Part shown: one piece after another, positions 8,777 through 18,516 of the stretch
Position numbering within the stretch: position 1 is the first letter of the stretch
Layout of the letters: each line of letters begins with the position of its first letter
NCBI GenBank assembly: GCA_020247395.1
Contig: JADCJC010000005.1
Span: forward strand, 1-55,145
DNA: 55,145 bases
Source: Rhodocyclaceae bacterium
GTDB lineage: Bacteria > Pseudomonadota > Gammaproteobacteria > Burkholderiales > Usitatibacteraceae
Direction of reading: 5' to 3'
Made by a program: the position numbers and the translations under genes
Notes under the pieces: model-generated
What the model saw: the letters and a program-made list of their open reading frames with translations, nothing else
The model's database searches: none
Told to the model about the DNA's origin: nothing

Positions 8777-10045
8777 ATGGTTGGCGTAGACCCAATCGGT
8801 ATTCTTCAGTACGTTACCTCGGCCCAGGGCCTGCTACAACTCCTACTTATCGCATCGGCGGCCTTGCTGGTGTGGCTCCTGTCGCGATTGTTTCGGCAGA
8901 AACTCCCCGGCGGCCTTCAGCCTGAGTTGACCAAGATGGGCTCAGGTAGCGCCTACCGTATGCTTGCCCCGATACTCCTGTTAGCGCTGATTTGGCTGGG
9001 TCGATTCGCGCTCGCGAAACTGCAACCGGTTCCGCTATTGAACATCAGCATTCCCCTGATTGCTGCATTTGCCGTAATCAGACTTGCCGTGTATCTGCTT
9101 CAGCATGTGATGGCGCCGTCAGCACTGCCGAAGTCGTTCGAACGCTTTATGGTGATACTCATCACGGGCACATTTGCACTTTACATCACCGGGGCGCTCG
9201 CCGAGATGGCTTCCGCGCTGGAGGATGTGGTGTTTCCCGTCGGTGGCAATAAGGTAACCCTTCGGCTCATCGTTGAAGCGGGTCTATCCGCCGCGGTCAC
9301 GATCTTTATCGCGCTTGGGGTCTCCGGCCTGATTGAAGCGCGCGTTATGAAAGCCGAAGCGCTTGACGTCAGCTCGCGGGTAGTCATTACCAAACTGACG
9401 CGGGCTATTGCACTCACCCTCTCGTTGTTGATTGCGTTGCCACTGGTCGGCTTCGACCTGACGATGCTGTCAGTGTTTGGCGGCGCACTCGGGGTGGGAC
9501 TGGGATTTGGCCTGCAAAAGATCGCTAGCAACTACATATCCGGTTTCATCATACTGCTGGATCGCTCGCTGCGTTTGGGGGATTTAGTCACGATCGATAA
9601 CCGCCACGGCGTAATCGACGCAATCAAGTCACGCTACACGGTCATTCGCGGGCTCGACGGCGCTGAGGCAATTGTCCCGAACGATACCCTCATTACCAGT
9701 ACTGTCATTAATCACACGTATACCAACAGCGTGACCCTCGTCAAGATTGGCGTGACGGTTGATTACCAATCCGACCTCGCATTTGTACGCTCACTTCTGC
9801 TCGAAATTGCCTCTAAACACCCAAGGGTTCTGAAAGATCGGAAACGCGCCGTTTTGGTCAAGGCATTAGGCGAAAACGGTATCGAAATCGAACTTAACGT
9901 CTGGATAAATGACGCAGATCAGGGCCAAGGCTCGTTGAGATCCGATCTTTTGACCGAAATCTGGCTGGCTTTCCGGAACCACAATGTTTCCGTGCCATTC
10001 CCGCAGCGGCAGACTAGGGTCAAAACAGAATCACAGCAGCTGTGA
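8777..10045 (+). CDS. MscS-family mechanosensitive ion channel
   Basis: Encodes 422 residues with at least five N-terminal membrane helices, then the MscS core: a Gly/Ala-rich pore helix (MLSVFGGALGVGLGFGLQKI), the SNYISGFIILLDRSLRLGDLVTI start of the beta domain, and GLDGAEAIVPNDTLITSTV followed by an alpha-beta cytoplasmic region. MscS channels open under membrane tension and relieve osmotic downshock. It starts 14 bp after the methyltransferase stop, so the two are probably cotranscribed. No nucleotide-binding or other accessory domain is visible at the C-terminus. Confidence 0.9.
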   Translation: MVGVDPIGILQYVTSAQGLLQLLLIASAALLVWLLSRLFRQKLPGGLQPELTKMGSGSAYRMLAPILLLALIWLGRFALAKLQPVPLLNISIPLIAAFAVIRLAVYLLQHVMAPSALPKSFERFMVILITGTFALYITGALAEMASALEDVVFPVGGNKVTLRLIVEAGLSAAVTIFIALGVSGLIEARVMKAEALDVSSRVVITKLTRAIALTLSLLIALPLVGFDLTMLSVFGGALGVGLGFGLQKIASNYISGFIILLDRSLRLGDLVTIDNRHGVIDAIKSRYTVIRGLDGAEAIVPNDTLITSTVINHTYTNSVTLVKIGVTVDYQSDLAFVRSLLLEIASKHPRVLKDRKRAVLVKALGENGIEIELNVWINDADQGQGSLRSDLLTEIWLAFRNHNVSVPFPQRQTRVKTESQQL

Positions 10046-10112
10046 CTGGCATCAATTCAAAGCAGAAAAATTCCCAGTCGCGTAAACTATGGTCTTCTGC
10101 AAGGAGACTAAT

Positions 10113-11309
10113 TTGGATACATCAATTCTTAACGGCATGATCGACCTACCGTGGTGGGGCTATCTGGTGTTCGGCGTCATCATCACCCATATCACGATTG
10201 CCGCCGTTACGATCTTCCTTCACCGCGCTCAAGCGCACCGTGGGTTGGATTTGCACTCGATTCCGTCGCACTTCTTCCGATTTTGGTTATGGCTGACAAC
10301 CGGCATGGTGACCAAGGAATGGGTTGCGATTCACCGCAAGCACCACGCCAAGTGTGAAACCATTGATGATCCGCATTCACCGATGGTTTACGGCATCCAG
10401 AAAGTGCTCACCGAAGGCGCTGAATTGTATCGTGCTGAATCGCGCAATCAAGAAACCTTGGATAAGTACAGCCACGGCGTTCCTGACGACTGGATCGAAC
10501 GCAATGTTTATTCAAGATATTCGTGGCAGGGTGTTGGTTTGATGCTGGTGATTAACCTCGTGCTGTTCGGCCCTATCGGCGCGACCATTTGGGCCGTACA
10601 AATGATGTGGATTCCGTTTCATGCTGCGGGGATCATTAACGGCATCGGACACTACTGGGGTTATCGCCACTACACGGTAAACGACACCAGCACCAACATC
10701 ACGCCAATCGCCTTCTGGATTGGTGGCGAGGAGCTGCATAATAATCATCATGCATTCCCGACGTCAGCTCGCTTCTCAATGAAATGGTATGAGTTTGACC
10801 TGGGATGGCTCTATATCCGTATGCTTGAAGCCGTCGGCTTTGCCAAGGTCAAAAAAGTTGCGCCCCAAGCCAAGTTCAACTGGGAAAAGGTTTCGTGTGA
10901 TGTTGAGACACTGCAAGCCGTGATCTCTCACCGCTTTGAGATCACGACAAAATACGCACACACGTTACGTGCGACCTGCAAGTCTGAAATCGCGCGCCTT
11001 CATGCTGAAGGTTCGGCGTTTAACGGCATGCGACTACGCGGTGCGTGGTCGAATTTTCGTGTTTGGATGCAGTCGGACTCAACACAACTAACAGCCGAAC
11101 ACCGCGCGACGCTCGACCGCGCCCTGCAGCAAAGTGCTACCCTTGAAAAAGTTTATGCGTTCAAGAAGGAACTTGCCGGTTTGTGGAATCGCTCCACTGC
11201 CTCAAAAGAGGAGTTGGTGGTTCGTTTGGAAGATTGGTGCAAACGCGCCGAGGCCTCTGGTATCGAGGCGCTTCAGCAGTTTTCACGTCGCATTCGCGCC
11301 TACGCATAG
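10113..11309 (+). CDS. membrane fatty acid desaturase (TTG start)
   Basis: Membrane di-iron desaturase introducing a double bond into a fatty acyl chain. The three histidine boxes are present: HRAQAHR after the first helix, HRKHHAK, and ELHNNHHAFPTSARF. Four hydrophobic segments surround them and a charged helical tail of about 130 residues follows, giving 398 residues. A TTG start at 10113 is chosen because AAGGAG (10101-10106) lies six bases upstream; the in-frame ATG at 10089 has no Shine-Dalgarno and would place the AAGGAG inside the gene. A strong terminator follows at 11331. Confidence 0.88.
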   Translation: MDTSILNGMIDLPWWGYLVFGVIITHITIAAVTIFLHRAQAHRGLDLHSIPSHFFRFWLWLTTGMVTKEWVAIHRKHHAKCETIDDPHSPMVYGIQKVLTEGAELYRAESRNQETLDKYSHGVPDDWIERNVYSRYSWQGVGLMLVINLVLFGPIGATIWAVQMMWIPFHAAGIINGIGHYWGYRHYTVNDTSTNITPIAFWIGGEELHNNHHAFPTSARFSMKWYEFDLGWLYIRMLEAVGFAKVKKVAPQAKFNWEKVSCDVETLQAVISHRFEITTKYAHTLRATCKSEIARLHAEGSAFNGMRLRGAWSNFRVWMQSDSTQLTAEHRATLDRALQQSATLEKVYAFKKELAGLWNRSTASKEELVVRLEDWCKRAEASGIEALQQFSRRIRAYA

Positions 11310-11330
11310 GCCGCAAATTGCTCAACCAAT

Positions 11331-11357
11331 AAAAAACCCGCCTTCGGCGGGTTTTTT
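11331..11357. terminator. bidirectional rho-independent terminator
   Basis: Twelve-base arms AAAAAACCCGCC and GGCGGGTTTTTT with a TTC loop. The A-run on one side and T-run on the other make it work in both directions, between the desaturase (+) and rpmG (-), which converge here. Confidence 0.92.
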
Positions 11358-11381
11358 GTTTTTTAACCTAATGCGGGCAAA

Positions 11382-11549
11382 CTACTTAAGCTTTGTCTCT
11401 TTGTAGGAAACGTGTTTACGCGCCTTCGGATCGTATTTCATCATCTCCAGCTTTTCTGGTGTCGTACGTTTGTTCTTGCTGGTTGTGTAGAAATGTCCAG
11501 TGCCGGCGCTGGACTCCAATTTGATTTTTTCGCGTCCGCCTTTAGCCAT
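11382..11549 (-). CDS. rpmG: 50S ribosomal protein L33
   Basis: Encodes 55 residues beginning [20 protein letters not shown] and ending in the basic [14 protein letters not shown], the zinc-free (Cys-less) form of L33. AAGGAG lies just upstream of the ATG at 11549. It is the last gene of rpmB-rpmG, starting 11 bp after the rpmB stop and ending before the bidirectional terminator. Confidence 0.96.
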   Translation of the reverse strand: MAKGGREKIKLESSAGTGHFYTTSKNKRTTPEKLEMMKYDPKARKHVSYKETKLK

Positions 11550-11560
11550 GGTCGCTCTCC

Positions 11561-11797
11561 TTAAACTTCAACGCCGCTGGCGCGCAGATCGGCTAAAACA
11601 GCATCGATGCCATTCTTGTCAATCGTGCGCAAACCTGCAGTGGTCAGACGCAGACGCACCCAACGGTTTTCCGACTCCACCCAAAAACGACGGTACTGCA
11701 AATTTGGCAAAAACCGACGCTTGGTCTTGTTGTTCGCATGGGAAACATTGTTGCCCACCATTGGGGCTTTTCCCGTCACTTGGCATACGCGTGCCAT
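11561..11797 (-). CDS. rpmB: 50S ribosomal protein L28
   Basis: Encodes 78 residues: [20 protein letters not shown], then [19 protein letters not shown], the standard L28 sequence and length. Only the first of the possible zinc cysteines is seen, as in most proteobacterial L28. It lies in the widespread order radC-rpmB-rpmG, with its own strong promoter upstream in the 169-bp gap after radC. Confidence 0.97.
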   Translation of the reverse strand: MARVCQVTGKAPMVGNNVSHANNKTKRRFLPNLQYRRFWVESENRWVRLRLTTAGLRTIDKNGIDAVLADLRASGVEV

Positions 11798-11909
11798 AGG
11801 ACACCTCTTTCAAACTGTGCTGCGGTTAGAAACGCGGATCGAAGCTACCGATTCCATTTATTTTGTTGACTATCCACTAACGCCATAAGGTTGGCGAGTG
11901 AAGCCTAAA

Positions 11910-11938
11910 ATTATAACAAAACCAGATACTTAGCGCAA
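11910..11938 (-). promoter_or_regulatory. predicted sigma-70 promoter for rpmB-rpmG
   Basis: On the minus strand TTGCGC (11938-11933), a 17-bp spacer and a perfect TATAAT (11915-11910). Transcription would start about 105 bp before the rpmB ATG. Confidence 0.75.
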
Positions 11939-11966
11939 CCGCGGGAAACGACCGGAAGGCACCGGC

Positions 11967-12647
11967 TTAGGCCACCCACAATCCTTGCTCCGCGAACGAC
12001 AGCGATGCCCCCGGCGCAACAATAAAGTGGTCAAGCACACGCACGTCGATTAACGAAAGCGCTTCTGCTAACGTTTTAGTAAGGGCTCGATCTGCTTGGC
12101 TTGGGCTCGCCTCGCCCGAGGGGTGATTGTGCGCGAGAATCACCGAGGCCGCATTGTGAGCCAGTGCTCGCTTGACGATTTCTCTCGGATACACCGATGT
12201 TTGCGTGAGTGTCCCCCGAAACAATTCATCCACCGCGATTACCCGGTTCTGCGCAGTCAGGAAAACCGCGACAAAAACTTCATGGGGCAATCTCGCCAGC
12301 GTCATGCGTAGATAGTCTCGAACGGCGCGTGGATTGGAGAGCGCGTCGGCGAGTTTGATCTCTTCATGCAGCGCACGTTTCGCCATTTCTAGGACCGCCT
12401 GCAACTGGACAAACTTAGCCTCACCCATGCCATTGACTGCGGTCAGCTGCTCGCGAGATGCACTAAACAAGCCGTGCAACGAACCAAACTTGCCGACAAG
12501 ATCTCGGGCAAGATCAACGGCGCTCTTGCCTTTGGTTCCGACTCGCAGAAAAATAGCCAGCAACTCGGCGTCCGACAATGCCGCTGCGCCCTTGGCGATG
12601 AGCCGCTCACGCGGTCGTTCGGCCTCCGGCCAGTTAGTGATTGACAC
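11967..12647 (-). CDS. radC: RadC family JAB1/MPN-domain protein
   Basis: Encodes 226 residues from a GTG start at 12647, which is preceded by GGAGGGGG; the frame runs on upstream to 12794 but only the GTG form has the usual RadC length and N-terminus ([15 protein letters not shown]). A helix-hairpin-helix region ([20 protein letters not shown] ... [20 protein letters not shown]) precedes the MPN+ metalloprotease-like domain with [14 protein letters not shown], the JAMM-type His-x-His...Asp zinc motif. Its role is unclear; the old DNA-repair assignment is doubtful. It lies directly before rpmB-rpmG. Confidence 0.93.
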   Translation of the reverse strand: MSITNWPEAERPRERLIAKGAAALSDAELLAIFLRVGTKGKSAVDLARDLVGKFGSLHGLFSASREQLTAVNGMGEAKFVQLQAVLEMAKRALHEEIKLADALSNPRAVRDYLRMTLARLPHEVFVAVFLTAQNRVIAVDELFRGTLTQTSVYPREIVKRALAHNAASVILAHNHPSGEASPSQADRALTKTLAEALSLIDVRVLDHFIVAPGASLSFAEQGLWVA

Positions 12648-13175
12648 GCAATACCCCCTCCGTGATTGCATAAAACTCGTTGTTAACATGCAACGCATCA
12701 ATCTGCACTTCTGCCTACTCAGACAGCGGCGGTCGTGAATGTGTCGGCTGGCAGTGAGAACCCTCGGGCGATAACTCTCAAGCGTTACTCTCAAGTGTTT
12801 AATCTCAGGAATTTACGTGGCAGCGGCAATCGCGCCTCTCGTTGCCGTAAACGGACCTCACATCGCGTGAATTAGACGCTTTTAACAACTTATAATGACA
12901 TATATAGGCCAGATATCTAAACGCATCCCCCCTACCAAGCTGAAATCGTAGATAGGCCATCTTCACCACGACAAAGCAATACGTCAGCGCCGAACGCGAC
13001 CCACTTGCGGGGTTCCGGCAATGCTGATCAGCCTAACAGCATCACAGAGCCGACTCCATCATTCAGCCATCGCATACGAATAACAGTGTCTAACTGCGCT
13101 TAAAATTGATCCAAATTTAGGTAAAAGTAGACATCCACTTAACAAACAGTCGAAACCCCTCCCGTTTAGGCCACC
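12648..13175. other. gene-poor spacer between radC and dut
   Basis: No convincing coding sequence in 528 bp. It holds the radC Shine-Dalgarno at its left edge, two tandem near-identical 13-mers (ACTCTCAAGCGTT at 12774-12786 and ACTCTCAAGTGTT at 12787-12799) and a perfect TATAAT at 12891-12896 without a good -35. In many betaproteobacteria I would expect coaBC between radC and dut; it is not here. A small RNA driven by the TATAAT is possible but unsupported. Confidence 0.5.
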
Positions 13176-13631
13176 ATGTCCCTGCCAAAGATTGATGTCC
13201 GCATCGTAGACCCCAGACTCGCAACGCAGCTACCAACCTACGCAACCCGGGGCTCTGCTGGCCTAGACCTCCGCGCCTGCATCGAAGCACCGATGACACT
13301 CAAGCCGGGGGAATCCAATCTGGTTGCCTCTGGCATGGCCATTCATATAGCCGATGCAGGCTACGCCGCACTGATCTTGCCGCGTTCGGGCTTGGGCCAC
13401 AAACACGGCATCGTGCTCGGCAATTTGGTGGGGTTGATCGATTCTGACTACCAAGGACAAATTTTTGTATCCGTCTGGAATCGCGGGCAAGCTGAATTCA
13501 CCATTCAGCCGATGGAGCGGATCGCGCAAATGATCATTGTTCCGGTGGCACAGGTCGAATTTAATGTTGTTGATGCCTTTGATGCATCGGAGCGCGGCGC
13601 AGGCGGCTTCGGCAGCACCGGCAAGAAGTAG
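13176..13631 (+). CDS. dut: dUTP diphosphatase
   Basis: Dut hydrolyses dUTP to dUMP, preventing uracil incorporation and supplying thymidylate synthesis. The 151-residue length is standard for the trimeric type. All five motifs are visible: GSAGLDLRA (motif 1), [11 protein letters not shown] (2), [15 protein letters not shown] with the catalytic Asp (3), [10 protein letters not shown] (4), and the C-terminal [11 protein letters not shown] (5). It stands alone after the long radC spacer and 64 bp before the DUF192 gene. Confidence 0.97.
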   Translation: MSLPKIDVRIVDPRLATQLPTYATRGSAGLDLRACIEAPMTLKPGESNLVASGMAIHIADAGYAALILPRSGLGHKHGIVLGNLVGLIDSDYQGQIFVSVWNRGQAEFTIQPMERIAQMIIVPVAQVEFNVVDAFDASERGAGGFGSTGKK

Positions 13632-13695
13632 CGTCGGCAGAGATCCGCCGTCCGCCGTTAGGGTAATTTGGCATCAACCTCTTTAGGCCAATCCA

Positions 13696-14178
13696 ATGAA
13701 TACGCAACCGACCACATTTGCCGCGTTTCTTCTGGGCGCGTCGCTCCTAGCGGCACCGCTTTCGTCGCAGGCACAACCAGCCGATGGCAAGCCACAAACC
13801 GGTCTACCCAAGATTACGCTCACCACCGGCGGGCAGACCATATCGGCAGACGTCGCGGCGACCGAAGAATCACGGCAGAAGGGGTTGATGTTCCGTACCA
13901 AGATGGCCAAGAACGAGGGCATGCTGTTCGTCTTTACACAGCTCGGTTATCACGCAATGTGGATGCGCAACACCCCCATCAACCTCTCGGTTGCGTACAT
14001 GGATGACCAAGGCAAAATTCTCTCGATTCACGAGATGGAAGCCTTCAACGAAACCTCGCATCAAGCCGCCGGCCCTGCGCGTTACGCGCTGGAAATGAAC
14101 GCGGCGTGGTTTTCACAACACAAGGTGAAGGTCGGGGACCGTATCGGCGGATTGGAAAAGGCACCCAAGCCGAAGTAA
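13696..14178 (+). CDS. exported DUF192 domain protein
   Basis: Encodes 160 residues. A signal peptide (residues about 1-27, ending SSQAQP) is followed by one DUF192 domain with the typical ESRQKGLMFRTKMAKNEGMLF, HAMWMRNTPINLSVAYMD and PARYALEMNAAWF segments. DUF192 proteins are small periplasmic or exported beta-barrel-like proteins of unknown function. It lies downstream of dut in the same direction. Confidence 0.9.
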   Translation: MNTQPTTFAAFLLGASLLAAPLSSQAQPADGKPQTGLPKITLTTGGQTISADVAATEESRQKGLMFRTKMAKNEGMLFVFTQLGYHAMWMRNTPINLSVAYMDDQGKILSIHEMEAFNETSHQAAGPARYALEMNAAWFSQHKVKVGDRIGGLEKAPKPK

Positions 14179-14361
14179 CCGACTAGCTACAGCGGTTGGC
14201 ACTTAAGGCCAAAAGCCGGGCTTTACAACCACTTTCCGATTTCATTGTTGGTTCTGCCGGATCAAAAGAAGAACAATTCAACTCCGACGCTTGCTGGCCG
14301 CTTCGACGGAAACCTTAAGTTTGTCATATCTGTATCTTAATGCGGTAACTTTGCAGAAGTT

Positions 14362-14829
14362 GTGAATTTCAAAATGGTCTCTTCGACATTTTCAAACAAG
14401 TTAGACGTCAGATTGCAGGAATCGAAGCTGTTGAGAGATCGAATTTCCCTATTCTTCTTCTATCTCGGTGTTGGGCTTCTTTTCAGTCACGAGCTAGACG
14501 CTGTCGTTCAGTCAGAGTGGCGTCTCTTGTATTACCTTCGAGACCTGCCTGACGACGGGGCCATGCAGGTCTTCATTTGGCTGCATGTGCCACTGTTTGG
14601 TTTGATCGCTTGGTTGACGCATCACGGCGAGTCCGGTGTTCGCCTTTGGTCAAGAGGTGTTTTATCAATTTTCCTGATTGTGCATGCTGGCCTGCACTTT
14701 CGACTTTCGACGAGTCCACTCTATACCTTTGACTCAGCCCTATCAGTTGTTCTCATCTACGGCGCGGCGCTTGCGGGCCTCACGTACCTTGTTTGCATAA
14801 AATGGCCGACTAGCCCCAATGACGCCTAA
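14362..14829 (+). CDS. small four-helix membrane protein (DUF6713-like)
   Basis: Encodes 155 residues from a GTG at 14362, or 151 from the ATG at 14374; neither has a strong Shine-Dalgarno. Four hydrophobic segments are visible, the first holding FYLGVGLLFSHELDAVVQSEW and the second MQVFIWLHVPLFGLIAWLTH. The HELDA...EW motif followed by a run ending in HVPLF resembles the DUF6713 family as I recall it. Function unknown. Conserved His/Glu/Asp residues near the membrane could matter for activity. It sits in the 723-bp interval between the DUF192 gene and addA and converges on addA. Confidence 0.65.
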   Translation: MNFKMVSSTFSNKLDVRLQESKLLRDRISLFFFYLGVGLLFSHELDAVVQSEWRLLYYLRDLPDDGAMQVFIWLHVPLFGLIAWLTHHGESGVRLWSRGVLSIFLIVHAGLHFRLSTSPLYTFDSALSVVLIYGAALAGLTYLVCIKWPTSPNDA

Positions 14830-14901
14830 CAGTTCATCACTCAAGCGTTAGCCTGCCGCTTTCGGGCAACTGCGAAGTCCGCGCCGGGTCACCTACGGCG
14901 C

Positions 14902-17900
14902 TTACTCGCCCCGCCAACTCCACTCTCGCCAGCCACCCATCATCGGGAAATACAACCCCAGCCGAATTTGATTTTGTTCTGGCGACAGCGCATGAACCAA
15001 CGTCGCATAGGCTTCCAGTTGCGCGGAGTAACGCCGTTGTTCGTTGTCTAGAAACGCTTCAACATCGGCACCTTCGTGGCTACCGGTCTTGAAGTCGATG
15101 ATCCAGCGCACGCCGTCGGCATCAACAAAAGTCCGGTCCAACGCCACATTTGTAAGCTTGCCGTCAACTAGGCCCGTGAGTCGCCATTCTGACCGCGCGC
15201 CGCGGTGTGCCGTAAGCGTCCAGCGTCCGCGTGGGTCAGCGAGTGTTTTGTTCAACGCCGCTTCAATACGATCACATGCCGCGTTCACCTCATTGTTGCC
15301 CACACCCAAACGCGTGAGCTCTTTCTGAAACAACGGACGCGATGCGTCTATACGTTTCGCGTCCCACGTCTCCAAGCCGTCCGACGCGATGCGTTGCAAG
15401 AACGTGTGCGCAGCTGTGCCGACGTGGCGGGCGATATCCGTCGCCCATTCAAAGTCAATCTGCGGGCTTGATGCTTCGGCTGGTTTGCCATCGCCAACCG
15501 CATTCGTACCGACCGATAACATCGCCGAGACCATCAGCGGCAGTGGAAAATCGATGGCCAGACGAGCCGGACCAGTCACTTCAGCACGTGGAACGTGGGG
15601 CGTTTTTTCTGCCGCTGTCGCTACCAGACTGCTGTCATCCAACACACCGGCCGACGTCAGCGAGCCGACTGAAGGCAAATGTTTTTCGCCTAGAGCAGGC
15701 CAGAGCGAGCCGAGCAGGCTCGCCGCTTTCGGCGCGACGACTTCCGGCATGCCGTCGTTACGCTTGATTGCCAGTGTGGCCAAAAAATGTAAGCGCCGCT
15801 CGGCTCGCGTGGCCGCAACATAAAGCAGGCGAATGTCTTCGTGCTGCTGCTTCGCTTGATCGAGTTTGGTGATGTATTGGTAAATGGCGTCGGCGGCATC
15901 ATCCGCCCCTGTCTCACGGATCGGCGCAAGCAAGAGTTCGTGGCCGTCAGTATCAACATCGGCTTGCTCTGCCCATACCAACAATTTCTTGTCGTCTCGC
16001 CGCGGGAGGCGATCCAAGCCGGGAACGATCACGGTATCAAACTCCAGTCCCTTGGCTTTGTGGATAGTCATGATCTCTATCGGCGGTGCTGTGCTGGCGC
16101 GGTTTGCGTCATCGGCGTTGTTGATATCACAGCCCACGCCACCGCCTCCAGAATACAACCGATCTATCTGTGCTTGCAGCGCAACGAGGCTGACGATCTG
16201 CGCGCCGCCGCTTTGTTCCCGTGCCTCTGTCTCTAGCAAATCCAGAAAGGTCATAGCGTCGTCGAGATCGCTCGTTGCATCCAGACAAGCCGGGCCCGAT
16301 AAGGCCAACCAGCATTGCTCGACTGCATCGCGAAGAGGCATGCGGCGACGCATTTGCAAAGCTGTATGCAAAACGTCGCGCAATTTCTCAACTCGCAGAC
16401 GGCCATCTCCGGAAAGTCGTTCAAGCCGCGCGGCGTCATTGATCATTTCCCAAATGGTTCGCTGGTCCGGCGTTAATGCACCGTCGACCGGCAGAACACT
16501 CGCCGTCAGTGCGGCAAGGTCGTTTAACGTCAACCCGCACCATGGTGCACGCAGGATGGCCAGCCACGCGATGCGATCAGCCACGTGCAATAGCGCGCGG
16601 GTAAGAGCGAACAAATCCTGCACCACCGGCCGGTCCTTGAGCGGATCAATATCAACGGCATGAAAAACGATACCTGCCGCTTTCAACGCCGGCACGATCT
16701 CGCCCAGGTGGCGGCGGTTACGAGTGAGAAGTGCAATACTTGCGTTCGGTTTATCGAGCCGCGTTTGTCGGACAATAGCAACCACCTTCGCGGCCTCAAT
16801 CTCGCCGGGGCTCGCTGTCGCTTGCCGCTCCGCGTCGCTCTTGTTGCCCTGATCAACTAGCGTCCAGTGCATGCTGACTGCATCTTCTGCGGGTCGCCCA
16901 TCGTTGCCAAACGCAACACATCGCGCATAGGGCACTAGGCCCGTTGCGGCGTCTTCCGCACCCGGCATTAACTGACTAAAGGTGTTGTTCACCCACGCCA
17001 CCACCCCGGGCACCGAGCGGAAATTCACTGATAGTGTCAGCGGCGTCAGTGACACCCCTCCCAGGCCCACGCGGCGTGCACGCAGGAACAAACCCACCTC
17101 CGCCTCGCGGAAGCGGTAGATTGATTGCATCGGGTCACCGACTACAAACAACGTGCGCCCATCATCCGGGCTCCAACCACGGGTGAGTTTTTCCAGCAAT
17201 TCAAATTGTGCAAACGAGGTGTCTTGAAACTCATCTACCAGCAAATGGCGGATGCGAAAGTCGAGCGCCAGTGCCAGATCGGTTGGCTCGTCGTCCGACC
17301 CCAAGGCGCGCGACGCCGCTTGCGCAATTTCGGTGAAGTCACACTCGCCCTCCGCAGCGAACACATCCCACAGTTGGGCGGTGGCGTGGGGCAACAGACG
17401 AACAATCGCGCCCAATACCTGCCACTCCGCATCAGTGTATTTGCCAGGCGGCAGCGCACGCAACGCGTCCAACCTGTTTGCCAGAACGACGCCTCGTGCA
17501 TCATCGGCCGCCATCGATTCCAACAGCGCGCCGATGCGCGTCTTCATCGCATCCAGCAGCGCCTTTTCTCGCTTGATTTTGCTGGTCGGAAAGCCAATAT
17601 TCTTGTTCACACCACTCGCTTTGCGCCACGTACCGTCTTTGGTCAGGAGCAAATCGGCAATCGCCAGCCATGCTGGCAGCGACTCCAACGCACCGCTTGG
17701 AAAAGAGTCGAGGTTTGCACAACGCGAAAGTGCATTATCGACGGACTCTTTGAGTAGGTTTTGCCCGGAAAAGCGCACCAGTTCTAGGGTTTCGCTTCTC
17801 TCAATTGCCGGATACAAGGCGGCGACTTCTGCCACCGCATGCTTCCGCACTCGTGAAAGCGCCGCTTCCAGGGCTTCGCGCTGATGCATTTTTGGCAGGT

Positions 17901-18516
17901 TACGCAACCAATGGTCACGTCCGCGCAACATATCAGCGATCAGGGCCTCCACCACACCAAGGTTGTTGTCGAGATGCGTCAACAGTGTGGCGATGTCGTC
18001 GGCGACGGGATCGTCGTCGTTTATCTGCGAGATTAACTGACGTGCCGCGCGGCGGTACAAGACACTCGCATCGTCGACGCTTTCCGGCTGCGCGCCAAAG
18101 CGCGACATCATCGGCATCTGTCGTGTCAGTGAGGTGTTCAGTGAATCGATGGTCTGGATACGCAGGCGCGCCGAATTTGCCAACAGCTGCCAGTTCCGCT
18201 CAGCGTCGCGTGCCAACACTTGTGTCGCGAGCGCGCGGGTTGGTGCATCGCCGACCACCGCGTCACCGTCAGCTTCACTGACACCCGCAAACGCACTCAA
18301 CACCCGCGCACGCATCTCCGCCGCCGCTTTGCGAGTGAAGGTAATGGCGATCACCTCTTCCGGCTCATCCACGGTCACCAACAGCGCCAGATAACGCTGA
18401 ATCAGCAGCCGCGTTTTGCCCGACCCGGCGGGTGCGCGGACGATAAAGGATCGACCAACATCAAGTGCTCGGAGGCGCTCATCCTGGTCAATCACAACCT
18501 TGGCCACGCTACTCAT
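14902..18516 (-). CDS. addA: double-strand break repair helicase-nuclease AddA
   Basis: Encodes 1204 residues. Superfamily 1 (UvrD-like) helicase motifs are visible: Walker A APAGSGKTRLLIQRY near the N-terminus, ITFTRKAAAEMR, the Walker B LVDEFQDTSFAQFELL, VGDPMQSIYRFREAEV, and TIHKAKGLEFDTVIVPG. A RecB-family nuclease domain closes the protein with WIIDFKTG. AddA works with AddB to process double-strand ends for RecA loading, replacing RecBCD. The ATG at 18516 is chosen because it overlaps the addB stop by eight bases (ATGAGTAG); the frame extends 12 residues upstream without similarity. Confidence 0.93.
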   Translation of the reverse strand: MSSVAKVVIDQDERLRALDVGRSFIVRAPAGSGKTRLLIQRYLALLVTVDEPEEVIAITFTRKAAAEMRARVLSAFAGVSEADGDAVVGDAPTRALATQVLARDAERNWQLLANSARLRIQTIDSLNTSLTRQMPMMSRFGAQPESVDDASVLYRRAARQLISQINDDDPVADDIATLLTHLDNNLGVVEALIADMLRGRDHWLRNLPKMHQREALEAALSRVRKHAVAEVAALYPAIERSETLELVRFSGQNLLKESVDNALSRCANLDSFPSGALESLPAWLAIADLLLTKDGTWRKASGVNKNIGFPTSKIKREKALLDAMKTRIGALLESMAADDARGVVLANRLDALRALPPGKYTDAEWQVLGAIVRLLPHATAQLWDVFAAEGECDFTEIAQAASRALGSDDEPTDLALALDFRIRHLLVDEFQDTSFAQFELLEKLTRGWSPDDGRTLFVVGDPMQSIYRFREAEVGLFLRARRVGLGGVSLTPLTLSVNFRSVPGVVAWVNNTFSQLMPGAEDAATGLVPYARCVAFGNDGRPAEDAVSMHWTLVDQGNKSDAERQATASPGEIEAAKVVAIVRQTRLDKPNASIALLTRNRRHLGEIVPALKAAGIVFHAVDIDPLKDRPVVQDLFALTRALLHVADRIAWLAILRAPWCGLTLNDLAALTASVLPVDGALTPDQRTIWEMINDAARLERLSGDGRLRVEKLRDVLHTALQMRRRMPLRDAVEQCWLALSGPACLDATSDLDDAMTFLDLLETEAREQSGGAQIVSLVALQAQIDRLYSGGGGVGCDINNADDANRASTAPPIEIMTIHKAKGLEFDTVIVPGLDRLPRRDDKKLLVWAEQADVDTDGHELLLAPIRETGADDAADAIYQYITKLDQAKQQHEDIRLLYVAATRAERRLHFLATLAIKRNDGMPEVVAPKAASLLGSLWPALGEKHLPSVGSLTSAGVLDDSSLVATAAEKTPHVPRAEVTGPARLAIDFPLPLMVSAMLSVGTNAVGDGKPAEASSPQIDFEWATDIARHVGTAAHTFLQRIASDGLETWDAKRIDASRPLFQKELTRLGVGNNEVNAACDRIEAALNKTLADPRGRWTLTAHRGARSEWRLTGLVDGKLTNVALDRTFVDADGVRWIIDFKTGSHEGADVEAFLDNEQRRYSAQLEAYATLVHALSPEQNQIRLGLYFPMMGGWREWSWRGE

